From NCBI GenBank assembly GCA_021786815.1, contig JAJYMR010000069.1:1-19338 (forward strand): 19,338 nt of DNA, given 5' to 3'. Positions 7,655-14,698 of this stretch are shown piece by piece. A model generated the notes under the pieces. The model did no database searches and was not told the DNA's origin. It saw only the letters and a program-made list of their open reading frames with translations. Position numbers and translations under genes: made by a program. Numbering within the stretch: the stretch's first letter is position 1; every line of letters begins with the position of its first letter. The stretch comes from Deltaproteobacteria bacterium (GTDB taxonomy: Bacteria; Desulfobacterota; Binatia; Binatales; Binataceae).

Positions 7655-7867
7655 CTAAATGGTGTCGCCGTCGAGCAGGTAAACGCGTTCCGAAAGATCC
7701 TCGTCAGTGACGCGCACCGCGTGGCGGAAACTGGCGGGACCTTCAACCGGTCCGAGGTAACGCACACTTACGGCGTAATCCTTGACCTCCTCCCAGTCCT
7801 CGACTTCCGCTTCAGGATGAGCCTGGTAGCAACCGGTGCTGAGCTTTAGAGCCATTATCGCCTTCAT
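7655..7867 (-). CDS. small acidic protein of unknown function, end of cbb cluster
   Basis: I do not recognise this 70-residue protein. It begins MKAIMALKLSTGCYQ and ends YLLDGDTI. It is acidic (for example EAEVEDWEEVKDY at about 19-31), has one Cys (position 13), no signal peptide and no membrane segment. It looks like a genuine gene: AGGAGG (7873-7878, complementary strand) lies five bases before the ATG, one of the best ribosome-binding sites in the window. It starts 43 bases after the phosphoribulokinase stop on the same strand, so it is probably co-transcribed. Position suggests a role linked to carbon fixation, for example binding a Calvin-cycle enzyme, but nothing in the sequence proves that. 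Confidence 0.7.
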   Translation of the reverse strand: MKAIMALKLSTGCYQAHPEAEVEDWEEVKDYAVSVRYLGPVEGPASFRHAVRVTDEDLSERVYLLDGDTI

Positions 7868-7910
7868 GCCTGCCTCCTACTTGCAGGGTTTCACGCATCC
7901 GGCGTTGCCG

Positions 7911-8942
7911 TTACTTTGCCGACCTTCCGACTTCCGCCTCTTCCGACTCCTGACCAAGCACGCTGGTAGGCACCGAGCGCATGCGGCTCAACGCGGCGAC
8001 CGGCGGCGCGAACAACATCTTTCTGCCCTCGCTGTATTTCCTGAGCAGATGGTAGGTCACGAACAGCTGGGTCAGCGCGAGCGGATCGCTGTGCCGTATT
8101 TCGGCGGGATCCTGGTAGAGGCCGAACTCGTCGGCCTTGACCGGCTGGAGTTCGCTCATGTGTTGCCAGATCTTGCCCTCGAGCTTGGCCGCTTCGTCCG
8201 CGGGCACGCTGCCGTCCACTTCCAGGATATCGACCGGCCGTCCGCAGTCACGTCCGAGTGAGAGCCGGACCGAGGCCGCTTTATCCGAGTCGTCGAAGAG
8301 GTAGCTCAGGTCGGGATGAGGAATGGTGGGGCGCAGCACCAGCCGGGCGTCGAGATGGCCGTTGGCGGTCTCGGGCGTGGTTCCACGCGGTGGCTGGAAG
8401 CGGACGATAATGTCGGCGAACTCGCGTTGCGGCCAGATGAAAGTCCGCGAGTCCGATTCGCGCCGCGCCAGTTCGGATTCCACCTGCTCCAGAGTGTATC
8501 CGCGCTTGGTGGTATCGCGCCGGGTTTTCCAGAATCTGCGCAGGTCCTCGGGCGGATCGAGGTAGAGCTTGACGTCGTAGAACTGGCGCATCACCGGCGT
8601 GTGGAACCCGAGCAAGCCCTCGACGATCACGAACTGCGTCGGCTGTATGTACTGCGGGCGCACAAAAGTGCCGGTCGTGTGATCGTAGACGGGTTTGAGG
8701 ATCGGCTGCCCGTAATGAAGGCGCTCGAGATGCAGCTCGAGAATATCCATGTAATTGCATTCCGGATTGAGCGGGGTGATGTTGAACTGAGCCCGCTCGC
8801 GCCGATCGTACTTGTGGTAATCGTCGGTGCAGACGTGCGTTACGCGCTCGCGTCCCAGGAGTTTGACGAGGCCGGCCGTCAGGGTGGACTTTCCCGCTGC
8901 GCTGTCACCCACGATCGCTAAAAGGATTGGTCGTTGCGCCAT
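7911..8942 (-). CDS. prk: phosphoribulokinase
   Basis: This 343-residue enzyme phosphorylates ribulose 5-phosphate with ATP to make ribulose 1,5-bisphosphate, the RuBisCO substrate. Visible features are the P-loop GDSAAGKST (12-20), the TDDYHKYDR segment (39-47) holding the family's catalytic Asp region, a Walker-B-like FVIVEGLLG (104-112) with Glu108, and a C-terminal PLALTQLFVTYHLLRKY like that of longer, plant/cyanobacterial-like phosphoribulokinases. At about 340 residues it is longer than the roughly 290-residue proteobacterial type. Two adjacent ATGs (8945 and 8942) are possible; AGGGGG sits two bases from the first and five from the second, favouring 8942. It follows cbbX by about 90 bases. 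Confidence 0.93.
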   Translation of the reverse strand: MAQRPILLAIVGDSAAGKSTLTAGLVKLLGRERVTHVCTDDYHKYDRRERAQFNITPLNPECNYMDILELHLERLHYGQPILKPVYDHTTGTFVRPQYIQPTQFVIVEGLLGFHTPVMRQFYDVKLYLDPPEDLRRFWKTRRDTTKRGYTLEQVESELARRESDSRTFIWPQREFADIIVRFQPPRGTTPETANGHLDARLVLRPTIPHPDLSYLFDDSDKAASVRLSLGRDCGRPVDILEVDGSVPADEAAKLEGKIWQHMSELQPVKADEFGLYQDPAEIRHSDPLALTQLFVTYHLLRKYSEGRKMLFAPPVAALSRMRSVPTSVLGQESEEAEVGRSAK

Positions 8943-9036
8943 CATTACCCCCTGTCGCGGCGAGCCCGATGCCGCCGCCACGCTTCGATTTCCGGCGGCG
9001 AGCCAGCTTCGTTCCGGACCGCCTGCAAGCTCATTG

Positions 9037-9996
9037 TCACGTTCCTCGTTCCACTTCGTCGATGGGATCGTCGGTGTCGATCCCACCCTGGAAAACCCGG
9101 CTCTGCGTGATGTCGCTCGCGTCGAGCCGGCTGAGATCCTCCGCGCTGACAGTTCCTCCGCGGGACACAAGACGATGGGCCTGGCGGAGCCTCATCCTGT
9201 CGATTGCGTTACGCACGCTGCGCGCATTGGCGAAGTGCGGCTGCTTCATCCTGAGCTCCAGGTATTGCCTGAAAGCATCGCGCGACGCTTCGTCCCATTC
9301 GTACATCTGCTGACGGAGCATCAACTCCGCAATAGACATCAGCTCTTCAAGTGTGTAATCGGGGAAGTCTATGTGATGCGCTATTCGCGACCGAAGTCCG
9401 GGATTGCTCCTGAAGAAGGTGCGCATCCTGTCCTTGTATCCGGCGAAAATGACGACCAGGTCCTCGCGCTGGTTCTCCATCGCCTGGAGCAGCATCTCGA
9501 TAGCTTCCTGACCGTAATCGCGTTCATTGTCCGGACGGTAGAGATAGTAGGCTTCGTCGATGAACAGCACGCCGCCGGCGGCCTTCTTCAGGATTTCCCT
9601 GGTCTTGGGCGCCGTATGCCCGACGTACTGGCCGACGAGATCGGCGCGGCTGGCGACCACCAGATGCCCTTGGCGGACGTAACCGAGGCGATGAAGTATC
9701 GTCGCCATCCGCATCGCGACCGTGGTCTTCCCCGTCCCTGGCCCTCCGGTGAAGCTCATGTGGAGGGTCGGCGTCTCGGCGGTCATGCCGGCGCGCTTGC
9801 GCAAGCCTTCGATGAGCAGGAAGTCGGCGATCTCGCGGATGCGCGTCTTGACCGGTTTCAGCCCGACCAGTTCGCGGTCCAGTTCGTCGAGCACTTCCAG
9901 GACGTTGCACTCTTTCAGCGCGGCCTGAACGTCAACGACCAGTCCCTGCGGGCCGGGCCGCAATCCGTCGAGTTTCGAATCGAGATCCATTTGCAT
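9037..9996 (-). CDS. cbbX: CbbX, AAA+ red-type RuBisCO activase
   Basis: This 319-residue AAA+ ATPase matches CbbX, the hexameric motor that pulls on the RuBisCO large-subunit C-terminus to release tightly bound inhibitory sugar phosphates. It shows Walker A GGPGTGKTT (84-92), Walker B VLFIDEAYY (143-151), a pore-loop-type YVGHTAPKT (124-132), a sensor-like GYKDRM (186-191), and the arginine-finger region NPGLRSRI (198-205). The N-terminus ELVGLKPVKTRIREI (42-56) is also typical. Placement directly after cbbLS, 24 bases downstream of cbbS, fits the usual cbbLSX order. The start at ATG 9996 has AGGA ten bases upstream; a second ATG at 9990 is also possible. Confidence 0.95.
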   Translation of the reverse strand: MQMDLDSKLDGLRPGPQGLVVDVQAALKECNVLEVLDELDRELVGLKPVKTRIREIADFLLIEGLRKRAGMTAETPTLHMSFTGGPGTGKTTVAMRMATILHRLGYVRQGHLVVASRADLVGQYVGHTAPKTREILKKAAGGVLFIDEAYYLYRPDNERDYGQEAIEMLLQAMENQREDLVVIFAGYKDRMRTFFRSNPGLRSRIAHHIDFPDYTLEELMSIAELMLRQQMYEWDEASRDAFRQYLELRMKQPHFANARSVRNAIDRMRLRQAHRLVSRGGTVSAEDLSRLDASDITQSRVFQGGIDTDDPIDEVERGT

Positions 9997-10020
9997 CTAA
10001 GGCCTGTCCTATGCCGCCTT

Positions 10021-10473
10021 TTAGCGCCCGTTCCCGGACCCGTTGGGCATCGCGCCGTCGTAACGCATGCCCTCGGGTTTGTCAGTGGCGTAACTGCGAA
10101 CCACGTAGTTGATCGTGCGACCTTGAACTTCCTGGCGCGTCAGGCCGAAACCAGGCTCCTCCGCCGGCCGGTTCACCAGGAACGACAGCGCCACTGTTTC
10201 GCGGCCGCGGTTGAAATTGTAAGCGTTGACCTTGATGTAATGGCGCGGGTACTGCTCGCGGCACGCCTTTATCTCGCGCATGATCGGCGCCGCATCGCGG
10301 ACGTCGAACATCGGGATGTTCCACATTTCCCAGTAGGTGTTACGCGGATGGGGGTCGTCGCTATATTCTACGTTGATCGCCCAACCCTGGTCGAGGCAGT
10401 ACTGCACCTGCGCCCTGATCTGGTCATCCGAAAGGTCGGGAAGAAACGAAAACGTTCCCTGTGTTATTCGCAC
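10021..10473 (-). CDS. cbbS: RuBisCO small subunit, red type
   Basis: This 150-residue small subunit caps the L8 core of form I RuBisCO. It starts RITQGTFSFLPDLSD and has the conserved QYCLDQGWAINVEY (24-37) and NTYWEMWNIPMF (45-56). The C-terminal segment EEPGFGLTRQEVQGRTINY (105-123) is the hairpin extension diagnostic of red-type (IC/ID) small subunits. It continues with a Gly/Asn-rich tail, making it a little longer than usual. The start is GTG at 10473, not ATG: AGGAG (10482-10486, complementary strand) lies eight bases before it and the family N-terminus begins there. The open frame continues far upstream through cbbL, but only as a shadow. It follows cbbL by 20 bases. Confidence 0.95.
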   Translation of the reverse strand: MRITQGTFSFLPDLSDDQIRAQVQYCLDQGWAINVEYSDDPHPRNTYWEMWNIPMFDVRDAAPIMREIKACREQYPRHYIKVNAYNFNRGRETVALSFLVNRPAEEPGFGLTRQEVQGRTINYVVRSYATDKPEGMRYDGAMPNGSGNGR

Positions 10474-10493
10474 GGTTGTCTCTCCTTGCTCAT

Positions 10494-11942
10494 TCAGGCG
10501 AGCGTCGGCGTCGGAACATAATCGACGGTATCCGTGGACTCGTAATCGAACGTCACGTGCCGCCAGGTGTCGAGCGCCGCACGCAGAGGCGCGCATGCGA
10601 GCGCCGCACGTTCGAGGATCTGGGGTCCTTCGCTCATGATGTCGCGCCCCTCGTTGCGCGCGAGAATCATCGCCTCCAGCGCGACGCGGTTGGCGGTCGC
10701 ACCCGCCTGGATACCCATCGGATGCCCGATCGTGCCGCCGCCGAACTGGAGCACAACGTCTTCGCCGAGGTAATGAAGCAGTTGATGCATCTGGCCGGCA
10801 TGAATCCCGCCCGACGCCACCGGCATCACCTTGCGTAGCGACGCCCAATCCTGATCGAAGAACAGCCCAGTTTCGGGACTTATCGGCGTGCGATCCTCGC
10901 GCAGGGTGTCGTAGAAGCCCTTGATGAGGTGCGGATCGCCCTCGAGCTTGCCGACGACGGTGCCGGCGTGCAGATGGTCCACGCCCGCCATCCGCATCCA
11001 CTTGCAGATGACGCGGAAGTTGACGCCGTGATTCTTCTGCCTGGTATAGGTGGAATGGCCGGCGCGATGCAGATGGAGAAGCATGTTGTTGCGCCGTGCC
11101 CACTTCGACATCGACTGGATCGCCGTATAGCCGATAACCAGGTCGACCATGACGATTACCGAGCCGAGTTCCTTGGCGAATTCGGCTCGCTCGTACATGT
11201 CCTCCATGGTTGCGGCCGTCACATTGAGGTAATGGCCCTTGACTTCGCCGGTTTCGGCCGCGGCGCGGTTCACCGCCTCCATCGAGAACAGAAAACGGTC
11301 GCGCCAATGCATGAACGGCTGCGAGTTGATGTTCTCGTCGTCCTTGGTGAAGTCGAGTCCGCCCTTGAGCGCCTCGTACACCACGCGTCCGTAATTGCGG
11401 CCGGAAAGGCCGAGCTTGGGCTTGACGGTCGCGCCGAGCAGCGGACGGCCGAACTTATCCAGCCGCTCGCGCTCCACGACGATGCCGGTCGGCGGTCCCT
11501 GGAACGTCTTGAGGTAGGCGACCGGAATCCGCATGTCCTCGAGCCTGAGCGCCTTTACCGCCTTGAAGCCGAAGACGTTGCCGATAATCGACGCCGCCAT
11601 GTTGACGACCGACCCTTCCTCGAACAGGTCGAGGTCGTAGGCGATATACGCGAAGTACTGGTCTTCGCTTCCGGGAACCTGATCGACCCGGAAGCATTTG
11701 GCGCGATAAACGTCGCACGCGGTCAGCCGGTCGGTCCAAACGACCGTCCACGTGGCGGTCGAGGATTCTCCGGCGACTGCGGCCGCCGCCTCAACCGGAT
11801 CGACGCCTTTCTGGGGCGTCACGCGGAAGACGGCGAGGACGTCCGTGTCCTTGGGAACGTAATCAGGATCCCAGTAGCCCATCTTGGCGTACGGGATGAC
11901 ACCAGCCTTGTAACGTTCCTTTGTCGACAGTGTGTTCTTCAT
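10494..11942 (-). CDS. cbbL: RuBisCO large subunit, red-type form I
   Basis: This 482-residue protein is the catalytic subunit that carboxylates ribulose 1,5-bisphosphate. Active-site residues are intact: Lys174 and Lys176 in TVKPKLGLS, the carbamylated Lys200 with metal ligands Asp202 and Glu203 in FTKDDEN, His292 in LHLHRAGHS, and loop-6 Lys332 in GTVVGKLEGDP. The N-terminal segment (about 30-90) containing FRVTPQKGVDPVEAAAAVAG and DRLTACDVYRAKCFRVDQVP is characteristic of the red (IC/ID) lineage, consistent with the neighbouring CbbX and small subunit. It lies 80 bases downstream of the transaldolase gene and is very probably co-transcribed with it. The ATG at 11942 has GGGGG six bases upstream. 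Confidence 0.97.
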   Translation of the reverse strand: MKNTLSTKERYKAGVIPYAKMGYWDPDYVPKDTDVLAVFRVTPQKGVDPVEAAAAVAGESSTATWTVVWTDRLTACDVYRAKCFRVDQVPGSEDQYFAYIAYDLDLFEEGSVVNMAASIIGNVFGFKAVKALRLEDMRIPVAYLKTFQGPPTGIVVERERLDKFGRPLLGATVKPKLGLSGRNYGRVVYEALKGGLDFTKDDENINSQPFMHWRDRFLFSMEAVNRAAAETGEVKGHYLNVTAATMEDMYERAEFAKELGSVIVMVDLVIGYTAIQSMSKWARRNNMLLHLHRAGHSTYTRQKNHGVNFRVICKWMRMAGVDHLHAGTVVGKLEGDPHLIKGFYDTLREDRTPISPETGLFFDQDWASLRKVMPVASGGIHAGQMHQLLHYLGEDVVLQFGGGTIGHPMGIQAGATANRVALEAMILARNEGRDIMSEGPQILERAALACAPLRAALDTWRHVTFDYESTDTVDYVPTPTLA

Positions 11943-12022
11943 TTCATACCCCCGGAATCAATAACGACTGGCGCCGTCCGGGTTGAACGTGTGCGCGAGC
12001 GCCGTCGGTTTTGCGTTTCCCT

Positions 12023-13375
12023 TCACCATTGAAAGAGCTTTTCGATCGAATCCCGGATCGTTCGATCCATTTCTTCCTGGAAATTCACGAAATCGCCGAT
12101 CGCAAGCAGCGAATAGAGCGTGTCGAGCGGCATCAGCTTGGCCAGAGGCGAATCCAGGTTGGGCAGCTTGCTCTCGCGCAGTTCCTTCCATTGCGGCTTG
12201 GTCGGGGCGAAGAAGATGTCGCCGAAGCCCGCGCGATCGAACCGCCTGAACAGCCCCTCGCCGTTGATGGTCGCGAACTCGCGCGAGTTGCGAAGCTCGT
12301 CGAGGAACTCGATGAACTCGGGCTCGACCACCCACAGCCGCTTGATCCGCTCCAGTCCGAGCTTTCCGAGCACCTGCCCGGAGATGCCGAGCTCTGCCGA
12401 GTAATCCGCTTCGACCCGGCGCTCGATTTCCTCGTGGTCCATGACTCGCTGCGCGAGGAAGTCCCTGAGAACCGCGAACGGCACCGTGTACGCGTCGCAT
12501 CCCGCCGTCAGCGGAATCGTCTGCCATCGGCGCACGCTGGCCGCCATGTTGAGCGTGCTGACGCCGAATCCGCGCCGCAGCCGGCGCATCTGGCGCTGCG
12601 CCTGCAGCAGGACGTGCTCGCCGAGCATCTCGGCTTCGAGCCCCTGGCTGAGCCGGCCCATAAAGATGTTGGTGCGATGCGGGTTCGCGAGCATCGCGGC
12701 CGCCACCACCTGGCGCGCGGAGAACGTCGCGGTGAAATTGACCGGCACGCCCGCCCGCTCGAGGTCGCGTGCGATGAGGAAGCATTGTGGATGATCGGGG
12801 GTGAACGCCACCTTGACGAAGGAGTCCGGCACCGCCGCGCTCAGGCATCGCCCCACGCTCGCGGCCGCCTCGGGGTCGCGGGCGAGCGCGGTGTGCAACT
12901 CGAGGCTCACGTTCCACGGACGGGCGGCGGAGAAGTGGTTCAGGACTTCGAGACCAAGCCGCGCATTGATGATGCTGTAGAGAGCGATCGTCGCCTCTTC
13001 ACGCGTGAGAGAGGGCTTTTCGAGCCTCAGATGGCCCAGCCACGAGGCCACGTTGTTACCATCCTCGTTGTCGAGGTAACGTTCGAAGACCTTGCGGAAA
13101 AGCGCTTGGTTGGTCGTGTTCCCGTCGATCTCGGAGTAGAGGTAAACGGCGTCGCTGGTCTCGCCTTCGACGACCAGAGCCGAGAGTTCGTCGATATCGG
13201 CCGTGTCGGCGTAGATGTGGGCGGTCCCGCTTTCGGCAAGCGCCCTCAGCAGGGGATGGGAAATCAAGCGTACGTCCTTTGCCCTGGCTTTCCTCCGAGC
13301 GCCATTAACCATCAGGCGCACCACAGCGTCTTCGTAACGGTTCAACGGTTCCCGGTCCGCTGCTTCCATCTGCAT
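12023..13375 (-). CDS. transaldolase family protein, long form
   Basis: This 450-residue protein has transaldolase active-site signatures. Asp57 is in YADTADIDEL, Asn89 in GNTTNQALF (matching DATTNPSL), and the Schiff-base Lys188 in FVKVAFT. GVPVNFTATFS (209-219) and the phosphate-binding Arg241 in IFMGRL also match. Transaldolase moves a dihydroxyacetone unit between sugar phosphates. Canonical enzymes are about 215-320 residues; here about 40 extra residues precede the barrel and roughly 140 follow the segment TAGCDAYTVPF (290-300). The C-terminal part, with PTKPQWKELRESKLP (391-405), matches nothing I recognise. It is the first gene of the cbb cluster. ATG 13375 is chosen because GGAAGGAA lies ten bases upstream. 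A non-transaldolase aldolase of the same fold cannot be excluded. Confidence 0.85.
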   Translation of the reverse strand: MQMEAADREPLNRYEDAVVRLMVNGARRKARAKDVRLISHPLLRALAESGTAHIYADTADIDELSALVVEGETSDAVYLYSEIDGNTTNQALFRKVFERYLDNEDGNNVASWLGHLRLEKPSLTREEATIALYSIINARLGLEVLNHFSAARPWNVSLELHTALARDPEAAASVGRCLSAAVPDSFVKVAFTPDHPQCFLIARDLERAGVPVNFTATFSARQVVAAAMLANPHRTNIFMGRLSQGLEAEMLGEHVLLQAQRQMRRLRRGFGVSTLNMAASVRRWQTIPLTAGCDAYTVPFAVLRDFLAQRVMDHEEIERRVEADYSAELGISGQVLGKLGLERIKRLWVVEPEFIEFLDELRNSREFATINGEGLFRRFDRAGFGDIFFAPTKPQWKELRESKLPNLDSPLAKLMPLDTLYSLLAIGDFVNFQEEMDRTIRDSIEKLFQW

Positions 13376-13589
13376 AGACGCGTCGTTCCTTCCGGGCTCG
13401 CGATAACCGGACTTCCCGGCCTCGTCGCCCGGCTCTTCGCCGAGTATTCCAAGCGTATGGCGGTTTGCGCGTATGCGATATGCCGCGGCACACCCGATAG
13501 GGCGGTCCCGGTAAATCTTAGGAGTGGCTGAATGACCTACCCGTTCGGGTGGGTGGAAAATCAGGAAAAGAGCCGGGGACGTCTCGCCG
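13376..13589 (-). promoter_or_regulatory. Leader/promoter region of the Calvin cluster
   Basis: This 214-base gap between the LuxR-type regulator and the transaldolase gene must hold the cluster promoter unless the regulator is co-transcribed. It contains a direct repeat, GCGTATG at 13453-13459 and 13469-13475 (16 bases apart), and a hairpin at 13536-13553. I could not assign -35/-10 boxes, and no clear LysR-type dyad is visible to me. Confidence 0.4.
13536..13553. repeat. Stem-loop between regulator gene and cbb cluster
   Basis: CCTACCCG (13536-13543) pairs with CGGGTGGG (13546-13553), eight positions with one G-T wobble; the loop is effectively four bases. It lies 36 bases past the regulator's stop codon. 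It may be that gene's terminator, but no T-run follows, or an operator or attenuator for the cbb genes. Confidence 0.4.
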
Positions 13590-14249
13590 TTATTCTGCGC
13601 CGCGCCGGCTGCGCATGCCCATCGCCACCGCCTCGGCCCGGTTCCTCACCGCGAGCTTCTCGTACAGGTTCTTCAAGTGGAACTTGATGGTATTGACGGA
13701 GACCCCGAGGTCGGTGGCAAGCCGCGCGTTGGTCCTGCCGGCGGCCAGGCCCTGAAGCAGTTCGCGCTCGCGCCGGGTGAGCATCGCGAGCGGGTCGTGG
13801 CCGAGCCTGCGCACGTCCACGAACGGAAACGACATGCGGCCCGCGGCAACCTCCAGCACAACCGCGAGCAGGCGCTCGGGCGGTTCGATCTTGGCGCAGA
13901 ATCCGGCGCCGCCCAGCGCCATGACCTCGCGCGGCAGCTCTGGGTCGCGGCTTCCGGTGTAAATCACGATTCGCGGCCCTCTCGGTTGAACCCGAAGCGC
14001 CTGCAGGACGGCCCGTCCGCCGCATCGCGGCATTTCCCATCCCACGATTCCGACGTCGAAGCGATGGCGGCGGGCGAGTTCGAGGAATCGCTCTCCGTCG
14101 CTCGCGGTGGCGACCACACGGAAGCGGCCGTCGCTTTCGAGCAGATGCTTCACGCCGGAAAGCACCATCGGGTTCTTGTCGGCGAGGGCGACCTTGATCA
14201 GGTCCCTCTCCTGGCTATTGCTGATGCCTCGCGCGGGCGAGTTCTTCAT
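13590..14249 (-). CDS. LuxR/NarL-type regulator with degenerate receiver domain
   Basis: This 219-residue protein has a receiver-like domain (about 17-135) and a C-terminal LuxR helix-turn-helix (about 155-213; LTRRERELLQGLAAG and VSVNTIKFHLKNLYEKL). The phospho-acceptor Asp is missing: in FDVGIVGWEMP the expected Asp position is Gly70 (codon GGA on the coding strand). The acidic pair is reduced to Asp24, while Thr98 and Lys120 remain. Such atypical receivers usually respond to ligand, protein partner or oligomer state rather than phosphate. It lies directly upstream of the cbb cluster on the same strand and is the only transcription-factor gene in the window, so it is a candidate cbb regulator by position. 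The start at ATG 14249 lacks a clear ribosome-binding site. Confidence 0.88.
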   Translation of the reverse strand: MKNSPARGISNSQERDLIKVALADKNPMVLSGVKHLLESDGRFRVVATASDGERFLELARRHRFDVGIVGWEMPRCGGRAVLQALRVQPRGPRIVIYTGSRDPELPREVMALGGAGFCAKIEPPERLLAVVLEVAAGRMSFPFVDVRRLGHDPLAMLTRRERELLQGLAAGRTNARLATDLGVSVNTIKFHLKNLYEKLAVRNRAEAVAMGMRSRRGAE

Positions 14250-14356
14250 ATCAGGTCAGTATCGGCACGAAGCGTCCTCGGGTTGGAAGGGAACTATGCA
14301 TCCGTCCCTTGGGCGTCCGGCCGGCGCGCGAGCGGCGGAGCGCGGCATTCGGCCTT

Positions 14357-14698
14357 TCAGCGTCGCGATGGCGGCAGTGCGAGTACGGCACGCAGCCTGG
14401 GCTTGAGCAGGTGTACGAGTTCGTCCTCCCAGCAAATATAGTTGTCGGGAATTTCAAGGACCACCACCTTCTCTGCGTGCACGTCGCCAAAGCGGTCAAG
14501 GATGAAACGGCGATGGGCTTCCTCCATTACGCAAATCACGTCCGCCTCTTCGACCAGTTCGAGGGAAACATGGTTCTTGGCCCAGGGCTCGGTTCCAGCC
14601 GAGGTTACCCATACTGGCGCACACATCTCCGCAACCACCATCGCGGCCGTCGGGCTGCGGTCCATGTTTCCCGTGCACACCATCAGAACCTTCTTCAT
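14357..14698 (-). CDS. low-molecular-weight protein-tyrosine-phosphatase-like protein
   Basis: This 113-residue protein begins MKKVLMVCTGNMDRSPTA, the phosphate-binding loop of low-molecular-weight phosphatases (CX5RS), with nucleophile Cys8 and Arg14. The second loop Cys of the classic CxGNxCRSP is Asp13 here. A general-acid Asp85 is in EIPDNY, corresponding to the family DPY. At 113 residues it is shorter than typical enzymes (about 150). It may dephosphorylate proteins or a small phosphate ester, and the arsenate reductases that share the fold are an alternative. The ATG at 14698 is chosen because the P-loop normally begins within ten residues of the start; the ribosome-binding site is weak. 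It lies 107 bases upstream of the LuxR-type regulator on the same strand. Confidence 0.8.
   Translation of the reverse strand: MKKVLMVCTGNMDRSPTAAMVVAEMCAPVWVTSAGTEPWAKNHVSLELVEEADVICVMEEAHRRFILDRFGDVHAEKVVVLEIPDNYICWEDELVHLLKPRLRAVLALPPSRR

Noticed and set aside
7387..7767. Minus-strand open frame of 126 codons overlapping the small protein gene
   Set aside because: Arg/Ser-rich translation and no ribosome-binding site, and it overlaps the better-supported 70-residue gene in another frame.
8827..10521. Long plus-strand open frame (564 codons) opposite phosphoribulokinase, cbbX and cbbS
   Set aside because: It lies antisense to three well-supported genes. Its translation has no family features, and such frames are expected from codon bias in GC-rich DNA.
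10929..12032. Plus-strand open frame of 367 codons opposite cbbL
   Set aside because: Antisense shadow of the RuBisCO large-subunit gene; no ribosome-binding site or family match.
12011..13531. Plus-strand open frame of 506 codons opposite the transaldolase
   Set aside because: Antisense to a gene with clear active-site motifs; the translation is His/Arg/Glu-rich with no domain. High-GC shadow.
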